From: Salmonella enterica subsp. arizonae
Lineage (GTDB): Bacteria > Pseudomonadota > Gammaproteobacteria > Enterobacterales > Enterobacteriaceae
Direction of reading: 5' to 3'
Length of the DNA: 64,000 nt
NCBI RefSeq assembly: GCF_008692845.1
Contig: NZ_VXJW01000004.1
Location: 124,001 to 188,000 of the forward strand
Below are positions 49,590 through 61,418 of the stretch, one piece after another. Below the pieces are notes generated by a model that had not been told where the DNA came from, searched no databases, and worked only from the letters and a program-made list of their open reading frames with translations. Made by a program: the position numbers and the translations under genes. The stretch's first letter is position 1; every line of letters starts with the position of its first letter.

Positions 49590-51023
49590 TTACTTCTCGC
49601 TCTCGGTCTGGATCTTTTTGATGATATTGGTCGTTGAACAACCATCTTCGAAGTTCAGCACCATAACTTCGCCGCCGTTGGCCCATACCTCTTCGCTGCC
49701 CGCAATCTCTTCCGGCTTATAATCGCCGCCTTTTACCAGCAGATCCGGCAGAATACCGGCAATCAGTCGTTGCGGCGTATCCTCTTCAAAAGAGACAACC
49801 CAGTCGACCGACTCCAGCGCGCCCAGCACGATCATACGCTGCTCGAGCGGATTAACCGGACGGCTTTCGCCTTTCAGGCGTTTAGTCGAGGCGTCACTAT
49901 TGACCGCAACAATCAGGCGATCGCCCAGTTTGCGCGCGTTCGCCAGATAAGAGACGTGGCCCGCGTGCAGAATATCGAAAACGCCGTTGGTCATGACCAC
50001 TTTCTCGCCACGCTTACGCGCGCTGGCGACGGCCTGTTTCAGCTCCTCTTCAGTCATGACGCCGAAGCCGGTAGCCGCACGTCCGCGCACTGCGTTTTCC
50101 AGCTCAACAGGGGAAACCGTTGACGTCCCGAGTTTACCCACGACTACCCCAGCCGCCGCATTGGCGAAATAACATGCCTCTTCCAGAGTATTTCCCGCCG
50201 CCAGCGTCGCCGCCAGCACGCCGATCACCGTATCGCCCGCACCGGTAACATCATAAACTTCCTGAGCCTGCGTCGGCATATGTAGCGGCGCTTTATTCGG
50301 TTGCAGCAACGTCATTCCCTGTTCGGAACGCGTGACCAACAGCGCGGAAAGGTCGTAATTGGCAATCAGCTTCATGCCGCGTTCAACCAGTTCGTCTTCG
50401 CTTTTACATTTACCCGCGACCGCCTCAAACTCAGAAAGGTTCGGCGTCAGCAGCGTGGCGCCGCGGTAACGTTCAAAATCCGTCCCTTTCGGATCGATGA
50501 GCACCGCCACGTCCGCCTGGCGCGCCAGGGCAATCATAGTCTGTACGCTGGTCAGCGCGCCTTTGGCATAATCAGACAATACCAACGCGCCGATCGATCC
50601 CAGCGCCTGGTTGATACGCTCATGCAGCGGCTCCGGGTCCACTCCCTCAAAGCCTTCCTCAAAATCAAGACGAATAAGCTGCTGGTTACGCGACAGAACG
50701 CGCAGTTTGGTAATCGTCGGATGCGTCGGCACAGAAACGAAGTCGCACTTTACATTGAACTCCGCCAACGTTTTGCTCAGCGCACGCGCGGCATCATCAA
50801 TTCCCGTCAGGCCGACCAGACGGGCGTTCGCTCCCAGAGACGCAATGTTCATCGCCACGTTCGCCGCGCCGCCTGGGCGTTCCTCAACGGTATTCACCTT
50901 AACAACAGGCACCGGCGCTTCCGGTGAAATACGGCAAGTAGGGCCATACCAGTAGCGATCCAGCATTACATCACCCACAATCATGACGCCCGCACGTTCA
51001 AACGCTGGCAGATTTACTTTCAT
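49590..51023 (-). CDS. hldE: bifunctional heptose kinase/adenylyltransferase HldE
   Basis: This 477-residue enzyme of LPS inner-core synthesis has two domains. The N-terminal PfkB-type kinase (residues about 1-318; [28 protein letters not shown]) makes heptose 1,7-bisphosphate. The C-terminal nucleotidyltransferase (about 344-477; [16 protein letters not shown]) makes ADP-heptose. It is 47 bp after glnE on the same strand, probably one operon. Confidence 0.97.
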   Translation of the reverse strand: MKVNLPAFERAGVMIVGDVMLDRYWYGPTCRISPEAPVPVVKVNTVEERPGGAANVAMNIASLGANARLVGLTGIDDAARALSKTLAEFNVKCDFVSVPTHPTITKLRVLSRNQQLIRLDFEEGFEGVDPEPLHERINQALGSIGALVLSDYAKGALTSVQTMIALARQADVAVLIDPKGTDFERYRGATLLTPNLSEFEAVAGKCKSEDELVERGMKLIANYDLSALLVTRSEQGMTLLQPNKAPLHMPTQAQEVYDVTGAGDTVIGVLAATLAAGNTLEEACYFANAAAGVVVGKLGTSTVSPVELENAVRGRAATGFGVMTEEELKQAVASARKRGEKVVMTNGVFDILHAGHVSYLANARKLGDRLIVAVNSDASTKRLKGESRPVNPLEQRMIVLGALESVDWVVSFEEDTPQRLIAGILPDLLVKGGDYKPEEIAGSEEVWANGGEVMVLNFEDGCSTTNIIKKIQTESEK

Positions 51024-51070
51024 TCCTGTCTCCTGAGAGATTCAAAATTTGCGCGCGATAATAGCATAAT

Positions 51071-53914
51071 TCAAACGGCTACCAGCCACTTCCGCCAGCT
51101 TGCCTGCACCAGCGCGCGCTCTTTACTAAAACACGTCTGCGCCACATGGCCGGGAAGTTCCTGCAACGCAAGGTGATGCAGTTCATCACGCAGTGTGGTG
51201 TAGGCTACTGTCAGCGCTTGCGCCTCGTGCTCATCCATAATGCCGTTTTGCGCCAGAAGCTCCAGGATGCGCACGTTATCAGACCAGCGCGTTAATTTAG
51301 GTTTTTCATGAGCGTAGCGCAGTACCAGATATTGCGCGATAAACTCAATATCCGTAATACCGCCTTCATCAGCTTTGATATCAAAACGATCGCGATGCTT
51401 ATTGCCGAGATGCGACCGCATTTTCTCGCGCATTTCACGCACTTCGGTCTGCAATGTCTTACCGTCGCGCGCCGTCGTCATGATAGTGCGGCGTACCGCA
51501 TCAAACTGTGAGGTAAGCTGCGGGTCGCCATATACCACGCGAGCGCGTACCAGCGCCTGATGTTCCCAGGTCCAGGCTTCATGCTGCTGATAATCGGCAA
51601 ACGCATCCGCTGAAGTCACCAACATTCCCGCCGCCCCAGAGGGGCGTAGCCGCGCATCCACCTCATATAAAATGCCTGAGGAGGTGCGCGTACTGAACAG
51701 ATGCATGATGCGCTGCGCCAGACGCAGATAAAACTGCCGCCCGTCGATTTCACGTTCGCCGTTAGTCATGACATCTATCGGGCAGTCATGCAGGAAGATG
51801 AGATCCAGATCGGAACTGTAACCCAGCTCCCATCCGCCTAACTTGCCATAGCCGACGACCGCAAACCCCCGCCCCTGGCGCTCGTCCAGATGCGTGGGCT
51901 GACCATAACGCGCGACCATCTGCATCCATGCCTGCTGCACCACGGCGTCAATCATCGCCTCCGCCAGCCAGGTGAGGTGATCGCTCACTTTCATCACCGA
52001 CAGCGTACCGGCTATATCCGCCGCCGCAATTCGCAAAAGCTGCGCTTGTTTAAACTGGCGTAACGCCTCCAGTTGCTGCTCTTCATCCTCTTCCGGCACG
52101 CGTAACAAATATTGGCGTAATTCGTCACGGTAAGCATTGGTAGCCGTCGGCTGATAAAGCGTGCCGGGGTCGAGCAGTTCATCAAGCAACAACGGATAAC
52201 GCGCCAGTTGGCTCGCAATCATTGGCGAAGCGGCGCAGAGCATAATCAGGTGTTTCAGCGCGCCGGGAAATTCACTCAATAGCTCCAGATAGGTGGTGCG
52301 GGTGACAATCCCCGCCAGCAACGGCGTTATACGCGACAGCGTAACGGCGGCGTCTTCGCGGGAACAGACGTCGTCAAGCAGGCGCGGCATCAGTTGGTCC
52401 AGCACCTGCCGCCCACGCGGGCCGATAGGGCGTTTATCCAGTTCCTTACGGAAGTCAGCGATAAGCGTCAGAAGCTGTCGTCGATCCTCATCGGCCAGAT
52501 GCGCCAGCACTGGCGTCGAATCACCCTCCTGTAGCGTATCCTGCCATACTTCACGCCACGGCTCTGAAAGTTCTTCTTCCTGCGGGGTATCGGCTTCATC
52601 ATCGCCAATTAATTCGTTGAATACGCGGCGTACGTTAGCCATATGCTCCGTCAGTTTACCAACAAGCTGCGGCCAGTTATCCGTATTCATTCCCCAAGCC
52701 AGCCGCGCCCGATTCAGATCGTCGGCAGGCAACGTTTGCGTCTGTTCGTCATTGATGCTTTGCAGCAGATTCTCCAGACGCCGTAGAAAAAGATAGGCCG
52801 CGCGCAGTTGCGTTACGTCGTTTTCAGGCAGCAAATGCAGCGCAGTAATAGCATTCAACGTCGGCAGTAACGAACGCGATTGTAGCGACGGTTCACGTCC
52901 GCCGCGGATCAACTGGAATACTTGAACGATAAACTCAATTTCACGAATACCGCCCGCGCCAAGTTTAATGTTGTCTTTCAAACCGCGGCGGCGCACTTCG
53001 CGGGCGATCATCCCTTTCATATTGCGCAGCGACTGAATAACACTGAAATCGATATAGCGGCGGAAAACGAAAGGCCGCAACATGGCGCGTAATTCACGAG
53101 ACCAGGCGTCGTTGTTATCACCCATTATCCGCGCTTTCACCATTGCGTAGCGCTCCCAGTCGCGCCCTTGTTCCTGGTAGTAATCCTCCAGCGCGGCAAA
53201 ACTCAGCACCAGCGGGCCGCTGTCGCCAAACGGTCGCAGACGCATATCCACCCGGTAGACAAAACCATCCATCGTGGGCTGATCCAGCGCTTTGATCAGC
53301 CGCTGCCCCAGACGCGTAAAAAACTGGGCGTTATCGAGTTCACGACGCCCGCCCTGGGTCGTGCCATGTTCCGGCCAGGCGAAAATCAGATCGATATCAG
53401 AAGAAAAATTCAGTTCGCCGCCGCCCAGCTTGCCCATGCCTAAAATCAGCAGCGGTTGGGGAACGCCCTGCGGGTTACAGGGCGTTCCCCATTCGCGGCA
53501 ACAGGCGGCATACAGCCAGTCGCGCGCGCCCACGATGAGCGTCTCCGCCAGATGGCTCAACTGTTGTAAAATAGTCTCGTCTTCCACCCTCGACAGCGCC
53601 TGCGCCCAAGCGATGCGTACCATGATGCGACGACGAAAAAGCCTTAACTCACGCATCAGCGAGGCGTCGTCACAGACATCAGCCAACGCCTCCTGTAACC
53701 AGCCTGCATAATGTCGCCATTCATCGGCTTGTGGCGATGCGGATTCCAGTTCGGCAAGCCACTCTGGATGCGCTATCACGCTATCCAGCGCAAAATCGCT
53801 AAATGTAAGTACTGACTTCGCCTGCGCGCTAAGCGATGTCTCAGTAAATCCTTCTGGTAAGCGCTCAACAACGGTCTGCCAGTACTGCCGTAAGGGTGAA
53901 GAGAGCGGCGTCAT
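51071..53914 (-). CDS. glnE: glutamine synthetase adenylyltransferase/removase GlnE
   Basis: This 947-residue bifunctional enzyme adds AMP to or removes it from glutamine synthetase under PII control. Two nucleotidyltransferase domains show the motif GxGKLGGxELxxSSDxDLIF: the N-terminal de-adenylating domain (near residue 165) and the C-terminal adenylating domain (near 690). A regulatory linker lies between. Length and motifs are normal. Confidence 0.97.
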   Translation of the reverse strand: MTPLSSPLRQYWQTVVERLPEGFTETSLSAQAKSVLTFSDFALDSVIAHPEWLAELESASPQADEWRHYAGWLQEALADVCDDASLMRELRLFRRRIMVRIAWAQALSRVEDETILQQLSHLAETLIVGARDWLYAACCREWGTPCNPQGVPQPLLILGMGKLGGGELNFSSDIDLIFAWPEHGTTQGGRRELDNAQFFTRLGQRLIKALDQPTMDGFVYRVDMRLRPFGDSGPLVLSFAALEDYYQEQGRDWERYAMVKARIMGDNNDAWSRELRAMLRPFVFRRYIDFSVIQSLRNMKGMIAREVRRRGLKDNIKLGAGGIREIEFIVQVFQLIRGGREPSLQSRSLLPTLNAITALHLLPENDVTQLRAAYLFLRRLENLLQSINDEQTQTLPADDLNRARLAWGMNTDNWPQLVGKLTEHMANVRRVFNELIGDDEADTPQEEELSEPWREVWQDTLQEGDSTPVLAHLADEDRRQLLTLIADFRKELDKRPIGPRGRQVLDQLMPRLLDDVCSREDAAVTLSRITPLLAGIVTRTTYLELLSEFPGALKHLIMLCAASPMIASQLARYPLLLDELLDPGTLYQPTATNAYRDELRQYLLRVPEEDEEQQLEALRQFKQAQLLRIAAADIAGTLSVMKVSDHLTWLAEAMIDAVVQQAWMQMVARYGQPTHLDERQGRGFAVVGYGKLGGWELGYSSDLDLIFLHDCPIDVMTNGEREIDGRQFYLRLAQRIMHLFSTRTSSGILYEVDARLRPSGAAGMLVTSADAFADYQQHEAWTWEHQALVRARVVYGDPQLTSQFDAVRRTIMTTARDGKTLQTEVREMREKMRSHLGNKHRDRFDIKADEGGITDIEFIAQYLVLRYAHEKPKLTRWSDNVRILELLAQNGIMDEHEAQALTVAYTTLRDELHHLALQELPGHVAQTCFSKERALVQASWRKWLVAV

Positions 53915-53938
53915 TTTAGGGAATATCCTTTAAATAAT

Positions 53939-53972
53939 GCCGGATGGCGACGTTTCGCCTCATCCGGCCTAC
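53939..53972. repeat. REP element between ygiF and glnE
   Basis: One REP unit: gccggatggcgacgtttcgc and ctcatccggcctac. Confidence 0.75.
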
Positions 53973-54033
53973 AAAATCCGCATACTGTAAGCCTGGTAAG
54001 CACAGCTACATCAGGCACTTTCTACGGCTCTGA

Positions 54034-55335
54034 TTATCGTTTTCCGCTGTGCAACCAGAACGGTTGCTGGTTAATGGCCTCATTACGGAAATGCTCAATT
54101 TCAATACGTTGCCCGGTAATAATGGCGTGACGCAATCCCTGCCAGTTCTCCAGCCATGCCTGCGCGACCATCGCATCATAATATCCCGCCAGCAGTAAAA
54201 CGCTGTCGATATCGCGAGTCAAACGCGGCAACTGGTCGCGATACTTATCACCCAGCGGGTGTCCAAAAACGTTTTTTAATTCAGCAGCATGTCGAGAAAG
54301 ATGAATATCGGCGAAACGCTTAAAAGAGTCGGCCATTTTAGCCTGCGCCTTCGCATCCAAAAATGGCTGCCAGGCTTTCGTCACCAGCCACTCCGTCAAC
54401 GCCAGTTTCGCCATCGCCGTTGGCGTACTGTAAACGGCTGTGACGGCGGAGACGGCAGATATCATCGTCGCTTCCGACTGAGTGAGCAGATCACGTAAGT
54501 GAGCGCTCGCTTTGCGCGGAACGATACCACCAAATAGCATTAAGGCATGGCGCACCAACCCTATGGCGTCTAACATGCGTTTTTTCGCTGACTCGTCGCC
54601 GCGCAGCCAGAGCTCTTCATGGTACTGCCACTGTGACAACGCCAGCTCCAGCGAGGCCTCTAGCCCTTGTTCTACAGTGGCTTTCGCGGCAACCCGCAGT
54701 ATTGCCGTCGGTTTATTTTCTCGCGGCGCATTGCCCTGCGCAAGGTGATAGCCTCGTGCTGCCTTACTCAGACTGCCCTGACGCAAACCGGTTTGCGACA
54801 GCAGTTGCTTTGCCAGTTTTAACACGGCGCGCGTATCGCCGCTAAGCAACTCAAGTTCCAGTTCACAAATCGGTTCGGCAAATTCGCCCGCTTTGACGTC
54901 GCCGAGATCGAGCGCAATTTCAATCTTGCTGCCGTCAACGTCCAGCCACCACTTTTCCCGGTAAAAATCGGTGCTGAATAGCGGCTGCACGCTTGTTGCC
55001 AGACCGACGGGCAGTTCGCCATCTGGCCAGATGTCCAGCGGGAGTTGCGTCAGATCCAGGACGGGTTCGCTTAGCGCGACATTGTATTCGGGTCGTTGGT
55101 GCAACCCGCCCGTTACCCGCCCGGCAATTTTCATGGTCATTTCATAGCAACCATTTTCGCCACGAATACGCAGCCCCATATGATGGCGGCGTAGCCAGTT
55201 ATCAGGCGTTTCGTAGTAGATATTCAGCAACTGGCTGGGCGCATGATGCTCGCCGCCGAGCGTATGAAGATAATTTCGCAGCACATTTACGGCGTCGTGA
55301 TTGACGATAAACTTTAATTCGATTTCCTGAGCCAT
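54034..55335 (-). CDS. ygiF: inorganic triphosphatase YgiF (CYTH-CHAD)
   Basis: This 433-residue protein has an N-terminal CYTH tunnel domain (EIELKF at residues 4-9, RIRGENG, ELELELLSGD) that hydrolyses inorganic triphosphate in E. coli. It also has a C-terminal CHAD helical domain (about 220-430) linked to polyphosphate binding. The start at 55335 (MAQEIELKF) is preferred; the frame extends 33 codons upstream with no family match. It lies upstream of glnE. Confidence 0.94.
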   Translation of the reverse strand: MAQEIELKFIVNHDAVNVLRNYLHTLGGEHHAPSQLLNIYYETPDNWLRRHHMGLRIRGENGCYEMTMKIAGRVTGGLHQRPEYNVALSEPVLDLTQLPLDIWPDGELPVGLATSVQPLFSTDFYREKWWLDVDGSKIEIALDLGDVKAGEFAEPICELELELLSGDTRAVLKLAKQLLSQTGLRQGSLSKAARGYHLAQGNAPRENKPTAILRVAAKATVEQGLEASLELALSQWQYHEELWLRGDESAKKRMLDAIGLVRHALMLFGGIVPRKASAHLRDLLTQSEATMISAVSAVTAVYSTPTAMAKLALTEWLVTKAWQPFLDAKAQAKMADSFKRFADIHLSRHAAELKNVFGHPLGDKYRDQLPRLTRDIDSVLLLAGYYDAMVAQAWLENWQGLRHAIITGQRIEIEHFRNEAINQQPFWLHSGKR

Positions 55336-55576
55336 GGCCTTGTACTTATTGGTTATGTCACATATGGGAAGATTGTTGGCGAACTTACCCGCATTATTTT
55401 TGTCAGTAGATAGTATTTTGCGCCAAATTGCCATGCAACGAGCAATTTGACGGGCGTAAAAGTTTGACGTAGCGGCAAAGATGACACAGATGATTCCGAT
55501 TGATGTCGACTGCTTTGCGTAGCGACACTGATGCCGTTACTATCGTTCCACTTTCTCTGACAATAACGACAGCCTG

Positions 55577-56191
55577 ATGCCAAAATTACGCCTGATTGGA
55601 CTAACTTTACTTGCGCTTAGCGCTACCGCCGTCTCTCATGCTGAAGAGACGCGTTATGTTTCTGATGAACTGAATACCTGGGTCCGCAGCGGTCCGGGAG
55701 ATAATTATCGCCTTGTGGGCACCGTCAACGCCGGCGAGCAAGTCACGCTCTTACAGAGCGATGCCAACTATGGCCAAATCAAAGACAGTTCCGGTCGTAC
55801 TGCCTGGATACCGTTAAAAGAACTGAATACTACGCCAAGCCTGCGTACCCGCGTGCCGGATCTGGAAAATCAGGTCAAAACGTTGACCGATAAACTCAAC
55901 AATATTGATACAACGTGGAATCAGCGCACAGCCAACATGCAGCAGAAAGTGGCGCAAAGCGACAGCGTCATCAATGGGCTAAAAGAAGAGAACCAGAAAC
56001 TGAAAAATGAGTTGATTGTGGCGCAGAAAAAAGTTAGCGCCGCGAATCTGCAACTGGATGACAAACAGCGCACCATTATTATGCAGTGGTTTATGTATGG
56101 CGGCGGCGTGTTGGGTATTGGCTTGTTGTTAGGTCTGGTGCTGCCGCATATGATCCCAAGCCGTAAACGCAAAGATCGCTGGATGAACTAA
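55577..56191 (+). CDS. ygiM: SH3-domain membrane protein YgiM (TIGR04211 family)
   Basis: This 204-residue envelope protein has a signal peptide (1-22, ending SHA), a bacterial SH3 domain (about 26-92; VRSGPGDNYRLVGTVNAGEQV), a coiled coil (about 93-165) and a C-terminal membrane helix (about 170-190) with a basic cytosolic end. SH3 domains of this type often bind cell-wall peptides. The exact role is unknown to me. It is 63 bp before cca, the same order as in E. coli. Confidence 0.9.
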   Translation: MPKLRLIGLTLLALSATAVSHAEETRYVSDELNTWVRSGPGDNYRLVGTVNAGEQVTLLQSDANYGQIKDSSGRTAWIPLKELNTTPSLRTRVPDLENQVKTLTDKLNNIDTTWNQRTANMQQKVAQSDSVINGLKEENQKLKNELIVAQKKVSAANLQLDDKQRTIIMQWFMYGGGVLGIGLLLGLVLPHMIPSRKRKDRWMN

Positions 56192-56253
56192 ATCGCCTTC
56201 TCCGCCGCACTGTCTTATCATTAGAGGATGATCGTTTTTAAAAGGAAAGTGGC

Positions 56254-57495
56254 GTGAAGATTTATCTGGTCGGTGGTGCGGTTCGGGATGCGTTGTTAGG
56301 GCTACCGGTTAAAGATAAAGATTGGGTCGTTGTCGGCGCCACGCCGCAGGAGATGCTTGACGCAGGCTACCAGCAGGTAGGCCGTGATTTTCCCGTGTTT
56401 CTCCATCCGCAAACTCACGAAGAATACGCTCTGGCGCGTACCGAACGTAAATCCGGTTCCGGCTACACGGGTTTCACCTGCTATGCCGCGCCAGACGTTA
56501 CCCTGGAAGCCGATCTCCAGCGCCGCGATCTGACCATTAATGCCCTGGCGCGCGACGATGACGGCCAGATTATCGACCCCTGGCACGGACGCCGGGATCT
56601 GGAGGCGCGTCTGCTGCGCCATGTCTCTCCCGCGTTCGGCGAAGATCCCTTACGCGTATTGCGCGTGGCGCGTTTTGCCGCCCGCTACGCCCATCTTAGC
56701 TTCCGTATCGCCGATGATACGCTGGCGCTAATGCGCGAAATGACCGCGGCTGGCGAGCTGGAGCATCTGACGCCGGAACGGGTATGGAAAGAGACGGAAA
56801 ATGCGCTTACCACTCGCAATCCGCAGGTTTACTTCCAGGTATTACGCGACTGCGGCGCCCTGCGCGTCCTGTTTCCAGAAATCGACGCCCTGTTTGGCGT
56901 GCCCGCGCCAGCAAAGTGGCATCCGGAAATTGATACCGGGGTTCATACGCTGATGACGCTGTCGATGGCCGCCATGCTCAGTCCGCAGCTTGATGTCCGT
57001 TTCGCCACGCTTTGTCATGATCTGGGCAAAGGTTTAACGCCGAAAAATCTCTGGCCACGTCATCACGGCCACGGCCCGGCGGGCGTGAAACTGGTCGAAC
57101 AGTTATGCCGACGTTTACGCGTCCCCAACGATCTGCGTGACTTAGCTAAACTGGTCGCCGAATTCCACGATCTTATCCATACCTTCCCGATACTGCAGCC
57201 GAAAACAATTGTTAAGCTTTTTGACGCCATTGATGCCTGGCGTAAACCGCAGCGCGTCGAGCAAATTGCGCTTACCAGCGAAGCCGACGTCCGTGGGCGC
57301 ACAGGCTTTGAAGCGTCGGATTACCCGCAGGGACGCTGGCTGCGCGAAGCCTGGCAGGTGGCACAGGCAGTACCGACTAAAGAGGTGGTGGAGGCCGGAT
57401 TTAAGGGAATAGCAATTCGCGAAGAGCTGACTAAGCGGCGAATTGCGGCGGTCGCCTGCTGGAAAGAGAAGCGTTGCCCAAAACCTGCCAACTAA
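56254..57495 (+). CDS. cca: multifunctional CCA-adding enzyme Cca
   Basis: This 413-residue class II tRNA nucleotidyltransferase starts at GTG after AAAGGA. The catalytic head holds [10 protein letters not shown] and the [10 protein letters not shown] acidic motif. An HD phosphohydrolase domain follows (CHDLGKG, near residue 255) with phosphatase and cyclic-phosphodiesterase activity. It builds and repairs the 3'-CCA of tRNAs. The gene is complete. Confidence 0.96.
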   Translation: MKIYLVGGAVRDALLGLPVKDKDWVVVGATPQEMLDAGYQQVGRDFPVFLHPQTHEEYALARTERKSGSGYTGFTCYAAPDVTLEADLQRRDLTINALARDDDGQIIDPWHGRRDLEARLLRHVSPAFGEDPLRVLRVARFAARYAHLSFRIADDTLALMREMTAAGELEHLTPERVWKETENALTTRNPQVYFQVLRDCGALRVLFPEIDALFGVPAPAKWHPEIDTGVHTLMTLSMAAMLSPQLDVRFATLCHDLGKGLTPKNLWPRHHGHGPAGVKLVEQLCRRLRVPNDLRDLAKLVAEFHDLIHTFPILQPKTIVKLFDAIDAWRKPQRVEQIALTSEADVRGRTGFEASDYPQGRWLREAWQVAQAVPTKEVVEAGFKGIAIREELTKRRIAAVACWKEKRCPKPAN

Positions 57496-57508
57496 GCGGT
57501 ACGAAACT

Positions 57509-57543
57509 GTAGGCCGGATAAGGCGGAACGCCGCCATCCGGCA
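57509..57543. repeat. REP element between convergent cca and uppP
   Basis: One REP unit: gtaggccggataaggcg, gaa, cgccgccatccggca. Confidence 0.78.
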
Positions 57544-57553
57544 CGGTCAATGA

Positions 57554-58375
57554 TCAGAAGAAAACGACGTAAACGGCAGCCGCCACCACAAAGCGATAAA
57601 TCGCAAACGGAATAAACGAGATACGCTTAATCAGTTGCAGGAAGGTTTTGATAGCGATCAGCGCCACTACAAAAGCCGTCACAAAGCCCACCGCGAACAT
57701 CGGAATATCCGCTACGCTCAGGAATGACCAGCTTTTATAGAGATCCAGAACCGTTGCGCCCATCATCATCGGCACAGCCAGCAGGAACGAGAACTCCGAG
57801 GCGGCGTAACGGCTGACGCCCATCAGCATCCCACCGGAAATGGTCGCCCCGGAACGAGAGAAGCCCGGCCACAGCGCCAGACACTGGAAACAGCCAATCA
57901 TAAACGCCTGACGGTACGTCATATCATCCAGCCCCGGCGCACGCGGTTCTTTCGGCTTCAGGCACTCTGCGGCAATCAGAAGCAGGCCGCCCACCACCAG
58001 CGCGTACATCACGTTAATCGGGTTGAATAACGACTTGATAGTGTCATGAAAGACCAGCCCCAGCACCATCGCCGGAATCATTCCCAGCAGAATGTGAATC
58101 AACGTTAATTGGCCTTTACTTTCACCTTCACGCTGTAGCGGGCGACCAAAATGAATACCGATCAGGCCAAACAACCGCCGCCAGAACATCACCACGACCG
58201 CCAGAATAGATCCAAGCTGAATCACCACTTCGAACGTCTTGGCCGTATCGCCTTCAAACCCCAGCAGATGACCCACTATAATCATATGGCCCGTACTGGA
58301 TACCGGCAAAAACTCCGTCAATCCTTCGACCACACCCAAAATTGCCGCTATCAGCAGCGAGTGCATATCGCTCAT
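57554..58375 (-). CDS. uppP: undecaprenyl-diphosphatase UppP (BacA)
   Basis: This 273-residue polytopic membrane enzyme recycles the undecaprenyl carrier lipid for cell-wall synthesis. Its overproduction gives bacitracin resistance. Family motifs: [14 protein letters not shown] near residue 17 and [13 protein letters not shown] near 170. The ATG at 58375 is preferred over a TTG one codon upstream. Also called bacA. Confidence 0.96.
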   Translation of the reverse strand: MSDMHSLLIAAILGVVEGLTEFLPVSSTGHMIIVGHLLGFEGDTAKTFEVVIQLGSILAVVVMFWRRLFGLIGIHFGRPLQREGESKGQLTLIHILLGMIPAMVLGLVFHDTIKSLFNPINVMYALVVGGLLLIAAECLKPKEPRAPGLDDMTYRQAFMIGCFQCLALWPGFSRSGATISGGMLMGVSRYAASEFSFLLAVPMMMGATVLDLYKSWSFLSVADIPMFAVGFVTAFVVALIAIKTFLQLIKRISFIPFAIYRFVVAAAVYVVFF

Positions 58376-58471
58376 CAATAAACCCCTAAAATAAAAAACA
58401 CAGCAAAAGTGGATCTCGCGTTAAGACCCATATATAACCCTTTGGTTTAAAAAATATAAAATTATTTATTT

Positions 58472-58831
58472 TTATTTCAGATTATTGCCACGCTCAATAA
58501 TTACCCCCACGTTCGCCGCACGCGCGACGGCGCCAGGCTTGCTCAGCTTAATACGTACCCACGGGGAATTGAATCGGCTAAGCAGTAGATCCGCTACCTC
58601 TTCCGCCACGCGTTCGACCAGCGCAAAACGCCCGGCTTCAACATGGCTAATCACCGCGTCGACAATATCCGCGTAACTTAGACAATCTGCGACATCATCG
58701 CTTTTCGCCGACTTGCGGTTATCCCAGGCCATTTCGATATCAAACAGCAGTTTCTGTTCGATAGTCTGTTCCCAGTCATAAACACCGATAGTGGTGATTA
58801 CCGAAAGTTGCTCTATAAATACAATATCCAT
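58472..58831 (-). CDS. folB: dihydroneopterin aldolase FolB
   Basis: This 119-residue T-fold enzyme of folate synthesis cleaves dihydroneopterin to 6-hydroxymethyl-dihydropterin. Conserved elements: GVYDWEQ with the substrate Glu, DVADCLSYADI, and the C-terminal KPGAVARAANVGVIIER containing the catalytic Lys. It ends three residues earlier than I recall for E. coli, a minor tail difference. It is divergent from plsY. Confidence 0.94.
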   Translation of the reverse strand: MDIVFIEQLSVITTIGVYDWEQTIEQKLLFDIEMAWDNRKSAKSDDVADCLSYADIVDAVISHVEAGRFALVERVAEEVADLLLSRFNSPWVRIKLSKPGAVARAANVGVIIERGNNLK

Positions 58832-58937
58832 CACGACCTGCCTGCTTTTTAGCTAAGCCGGATACCACTTCCGGCGAAATGTGCGTATTATCCACAGAAA
58901 TAGTAAATAAAACGACACTTTCAAAACGGAACAGCTT

Positions 58938-59555
58938 ATGAGTGCAATCGCGCCTGGAATGATCCTCTTCGCGTACCTCTGCGGCTCAATTTCCAGTGCC
59001 ATTCTGGTTTGCCGCATCGCTGGCCTGCCCGATCCGCGTGAAAGCGGATCCGGCAATCCGGGCGCGACAAACGTATTACGAATCGGTGGCAAGGGAGCGG
59101 CTGTCGCGGTACTCATTTTTGACATCCTTAAAGGTATGCTGCCCGTCTGGGGCGCGTATGCGTTAGGCATTACCCCTTTCTGGCTTGGGCTTATCGCCAT
59201 CGCCGCCTGCCTGGGACATATCTGGCCGGTCTTTTTTGGCTTTAAAGGCGGGAAAGGCGTAGCGACCGCGTTTGGCGCCATTGCGCCCATCGGCTGGGAT
59301 TTAACCGGCGTCATAGCGGGCACCTGGCTACTGACGGTCCTGTTAAGCGGTTATTCATCGTTAGGGGCGATTGTCAGCGCATTGATTGCGCCGTTTTACG
59401 TCTGGTGGTTTAAACCGCAGTTCACTTTTCCGGTGTCGATGCTGTCATGCCTGATTTTGCTGCGCCACCACGACAACATCCAGCGCCTGTGGCGTCGCCA
59501 GGAGACGAAAATCTGGACGAAACTAAAAAAGAAACGCGAGAAAGAATCGAAGTAG
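58938..59555 (+). CDS. plsY: glycerol-3-phosphate acyltransferase PlsY
   Basis: This 205-residue membrane enzyme transfers the acyl group from acyl-phosphate to glycerol 3-phosphate. Three family motifs are present: [24 protein letters not shown] and the loop following [10 protein letters not shown]. It has five hydrophobic segments. In E. coli the tartrate genes ttdR/ttdABT follow; here tsaD comes next after 189 bp. Confidence 0.95.
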   Translation: MSAIAPGMILFAYLCGSISSAILVCRIAGLPDPRESGSGNPGATNVLRIGGKGAAVAVLIFDILKGMLPVWGAYALGITPFWLGLIAIAACLGHIWPVFFGFKGGKGVATAFGAIAPIGWDLTGVIAGTWLLTVLLSGYSSLGAIVSALIAPFYVWWFKPQFTFPVSMLSCLILLRHHDNIQRLWRRQETKIWTKLKKKREKESK

Positions 59556-59709
59556 TTTTCTGCACTATGTGGTGGGCCTGATAAGGCGAGCTGGTCGGCA
59601 TATTGTGTTAATCCTGGTAAAAATGGTCGCCGCAGGCTGTTTCCCGGCAACGAACTGATGTTGCTGATCATCACCGGGCTGTTGTGGATGCCCGTAGTTT
59701 TGCTGTAAC

Positions 59710-59746
59710 CCCGTTGGGGCGACGTCACGCCGCCCCAACGGGTTTT
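59710..59746 (+). terminator. strong terminator between plsY and tsaD
   Basis: A perfect 12-bp stem, cccgttggggcg (59710-59721) with cgccccaacggg (59731-59742), is followed by TTTT on the plus strand. It abuts the tsaD stop. Confidence 0.85.
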
Positions 59747-60758
59747 ACACCGCCGGCAACTCCGCCAGCGGCCAGCGCGGACGTACCGTTACGCCAAGAT
59801 CCGCCGTAACGCCCGCCTTAAACCGCACCATCCCGGCATAAGCGATCATCGCCCCGTTATCGGTACAAAACTCCGGACGGGCATAAAACACTTCGCCGCG
59901 GCGTTTTTGCATCATCTCCGCCAACTTCGCACGCAACGTTTGGTTAGCGCTGACGCCGCCCGCCATTACCAGACGCTTAAAGCCGGTGCTTTCCAGCGCG
60001 CGTTTGCACTTGATCATCAGCGTATCCACAACCGCATCTTCAAAAGCGCGCGCGATATCAGCGCGAGTTTGTTCGTCTTCGCCGTTACTACGGATGGTGT
60101 TGGCGGCAAAGGTTTTCAGACCGGAAAAACTAAAATCCAACCCCGGACGATCGGTCATCGGACGCGGAAAGACAAAACGCCCGGCAGTACCCTGCAAAGC
60201 CATTTTCGACAGCATCGGGCCGCCAGGATAATCCAGCCCCAACAATTTGGCAGTCTTATCAAACGCTTCACCGGCGGCATCATCAATCGATTCCCCCAGC
60301 AGTTCGTACTGCCCGATTCCGGTTACGCTAATGAGCTGCGTATGCCCGCCGGAGACCAGCAGCGCCACAAACGGAAAATCCGGGGGGTTATCTTCCAGCA
60401 TCGGCGCCAGCAGATGACCTTCCATATGGTGTACAGGAATAGCCGGCACATTCCAGGCAAATGCCAGAGAACGTCCAACCGTAGCACCCACCAGCAGCGC
60501 GCCGACCAGGCCCGGCCCTGCGGTATAGGCCACCGCGTCGATGTCGCTCGCCATCAGACCGGCTTCTTTTAATGCCGCCTGAATCAGCGGCACGGTTTTA
60601 CGCACATGATCGCGGGAAGCCAGTTCAGGCACTACACCGCCGTAGTCAGCATGTAATTTTACCTGACTATACAATTGGTTGGCTAATAGACCTCTTTCGT
60701 CGTCGTAAATGGCGATGCCAGTTTCATCGCAGGATGTCTCAATACCCAGTACACGCAT
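59745..60758 (-). CDS. tsaD: tRNA N6-adenosine threonylcarbamoyltransferase TsaD
   Basis: This 337-residue ASKHA-fold enzyme, formerly YgjD/Gcp, completes the t6A37 tRNA modification with TsaB, TsaE and TsaC. The metal site is H111/H115 in HHMEGHLLA. Nucleotide-binding blocks LVSGGHTQL and [13 protein letters not shown] are present. It is essential in E. coli. It is divergent from rpsU. Confidence 0.97.
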   Translation of the reverse strand: MRVLGIETSCDETGIAIYDDERGLLANQLYSQVKLHADYGGVVPELASRDHVRKTVPLIQAALKEAGLMASDIDAVAYTAGPGLVGALLVGATVGRSLAFAWNVPAIPVHHMEGHLLAPMLEDNPPDFPFVALLVSGGHTQLISVTGIGQYELLGESIDDAAGEAFDKTAKLLGLDYPGGPMLSKMALQGTAGRFVFPRPMTDRPGLDFSFSGLKTFAANTIRSNGEDEQTRADIARAFEDAVVDTLMIKCKRALESTGFKRLVMAGGVSANQTLRAKLAEMMQKRRGEVFYARPEFCTDNGAMIAYAGMVRFKAGVTADLGVTVRPRWPLAELPAV

Positions 60759-60885
60759 GACTTGTTTTACCTCGCTCTAATACCGCGCAGTGTAGGTCTA
60801 ATGTGGGTGGATGTATACCCTCAGTCCCGACTTCGTGTATACTCCCTCCCCTTATAAAAGTCCCTTTCAAAAAAGGCCGCGGTGC

Positions 60886-60915
60886 TTTACAAAGCAGCAG
60901 CAATTGCAGTAAAAT
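60886..60915 (+). promoter_or_regulatory. sigma-70-like promoter of the rpsU-dnaG-rpoD operon
   Basis: TTTACA (60886-60891), 18 bp, TAAAAT (60910-60915), about 70 bp before rpsU. A second TATACT (60837-60842) upstream may be another -10. Several promoters are known for this operon in E. coli. Confidence 0.5.
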
Positions 60916-60946
60916 TCCGCACCATTTTGAAATAAGCTGGCGTTGA

Positions 60947-61201
<255 letters not shown>

Positions 61202-61205
61202 TTTT

Positions 61206-61226
61206 TTGAGAGCGGGCTGCTCTCAA
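61206..61226 (+). terminator. rpsU-dnaG intergenic attenuator hairpin
   Basis: Stem ttgagag / ctctcaa with a 7-nt loop, immediately after rpsU. It corresponds in position to terminator T1 of the operon, which makes S21 far more abundant than primase. It lacks a long T-run on the plus strand, consistent with partial termination. Confidence 0.6.
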
Positions 61227-61418
61227 TTCAGATCGAGTTGTAGTTGTAAGGCCGTGCTTCCGAAAGGAATGCGCGGCTTGTTTTCGTTTATGAATCAGCA
61301 TCTACATACAACCATTCACGCTGTATCGCAAAACGCGTTAGCCCGGGCTCCATGCCTGAGGAGAACTCAGAAGCCAATGCAAAACAGAGTGAAGGATGGA
61401 ATGTAACTTACGGGGCAT

